DNA of 36,859 nucleotides from Gammaproteobacteria bacterium (GTDB lineage: Bacteria > Pseudomonadota > Gammaproteobacteria > Burkholderiales > Burkholderiaceae_C), in assembly GCA_018820395.1 (NCBI GenBank), contig JAHJOG010000311.1:1-36859 (forward strand), read 5' to 3'. The position numbers and the translations under genes are program-made. Positions 36,062 through 36,859 of the stretch are shown one piece after another. Position 1 is the stretch's first letter. Every line of letters begins with the position of its first letter. The notes beneath the pieces were generated by a model. It saw only the letters and a list, made by a program, of their open reading frames with translations, searched no databases and was not told the origin of the DNA.

Positions 36062-36823
36062 TCAACCCAACTCATTGCGATAGTGGTGTGTATCGGTCCG
36101 GTAGAGGCCGCGCCGCAGTTCCATAGGCTTGTCGTGGTAGGTCAGCGCGATTCGCTCCACGCTGAGCAAGGGGGTCTCGCGCGCGACCTGAAGCAAAGCG
36201 GCCTGGGCGACATCCGGGAGAACCGCGCGAATCTTTTCCTCTGCTCGCACCATTCTCACACCGAACTCGGCCTCGAAAAGAGCGTACATCGGTCCGTGCC
36301 AGGCGGTCAGGCGCTCGGCCGTCAGTCCTTTGAAGGGGAGGCCGGGCAGCCACAGGTCTTCCAGAATCGTCGGCACGCCCGCATAAGCCAAAACCCGTCG
36401 AACCTGCAGCACCGGGTCCCCTGTCTTGAGTGACAGGGCACGCGCAACGTCGGCGCCGGAACGCTGACGGCGGCAGTCGACGATCGTTCGCTCTGCGGGG
36501 CCTTCACCCTGGCCGGGCGGCCCGTCGGGCACCAGCTTCAGAAAGCGGTACTGGACATGCTGCTCGGTGTGGGTAGCGACGAAGGTCCCCTTGCCCTGCC
36601 GCCGGACCACCAGGTTTTCGGCGGCAAGCTCGTCGATGGCCTTGCGCACCGTGCCCTGGCTCACCCTGTAGCGAACTGCAAGATCCGTTTCGCTCGGGAT
36701 CGGCTCGCCGGGCTTCCACTCGCCTTCGTGCAGGCTCTGCAGGATCAGCGACTTGATCTGCTGGTACAGCGGGCTGAACGACGGCGTCGCGAGTGCGGAT
36801 GCACCGGGGATGGGTGCGGTCAT
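36062..36823 (-). CDS. GntR-family transcriptional regulator, HutC subfamily
   Basis: A 253-residue regulator. The N-terminal winged helix-turn-helix (about residues 16-80) has PLYQQIKSLILQSL, IPSETDLAVRYRVSQGTVRK and VVRRQGKGTFV. A C-terminal UTRA effector-binding domain follows, with HGPMYALFEAEFGVRM and LSVERIALTYHDKPMELRRG. The ligand is unknown. It is encoded upstream of sdhC on the same strand, so control of the TCA operon is plausible but inferred from position. Only 36 bases remain between its start and the window edge; they show nothing recognisable. Confidence 0.9.
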   Translation of the reverse strand: MTAPIPGASALATPSFSPLYQQIKSLILQSLHEGEWKPGEPIPSETDLAVRYRVSQGTVRKAIDELAAENLVVRRQGKGTFVATHTEQHVQYRFLKLVPDGPPGQGEGPAERTIVDCRRQRSGADVARALSLKTGDPVLQVRRVLAYAGVPTILEDLWLPGLPFKGLTAERLTAWHGPMYALFEAEFGVRMVRAEEKIRAVLPDVAQAALLQVARETPLLSVERIALTYHDKPMELRRGLYRTDTHHYRNELG

Positions 36824-36859
36824 GGCAGAGCAGGAAACGCCGAGGCCTTCATCGGCAAG

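Overview
The window is a stretch of core chromosome from a GC-rich betaproteobacterium. Protein sequences and gene order point to Burkholderiales, most likely family Comamonadaceae (Variovorax/Acidovorax-like). That assignment is inference from gene order and protein character; no rRNA gene is present. I recognise no phage, insertion sequence, CRISPR array, tRNA or secretion cluster.

Left part (1-14409, plus strand). acpP and fabF (fatty acid synthesis) lead into a YgfX-like membrane protein, then the envelope-stress module rpoE-rseA-rseB-mucD. A 522-base gene-free interval follows. The second plus-strand run is lepA-lepB-DUF4845-rnc-era-recO-pdxJ-acpS-nagZ, with many 4-base ATGA/GTGA overlaps. 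The order rpoE-rse-lepA-lepB-rnc-era-recO-pdxJ-acpS matches the enterobacterial one, with mucD where rseC would be.

Middle (14425-17366). lysS and a LON-domain protein lie on the minus strand. A YggT-family membrane protein is divergent from the LON gene.

Right-middle (17385-30461, minus strand). In transcription order: a LysR regulator, leuC, leuD, leuB, asd, fimV, truA, trpF, trpB, trpA and accD. This is the conserved leu-asd-fimV-truA-trp-accD neighbourhood, combining leucine, aspartate-family and tryptophan synthesis, pilus/polarity, tRNA modification and fatty acid synthesis.

Right end (30573-36823, minus strand). A GntR/HutC regulator is followed by sdhC-sdhD-sdhA-sdhB-sdhE-gltA, a TCA-cycle operon closed by a clear terminator. 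A small entericidin-like lipoprotein gene follows.

I found no new protein-coding system. The most interesting material is non-coding. The mucD-lepA interval holds an AT-rich segment with an operator-like palindrome, a cluster of DnaA-box-like 9-mers (one exact), and a short promoter-to-terminator unit that looks like a small RNA gene. Several strong perfect inverted repeats also sit at gene junctions: 18 bp between fimV and truA, 12 bp over the LysR start, 8 bp after leuB, and a 14-bp palindrome upstream of lysS.
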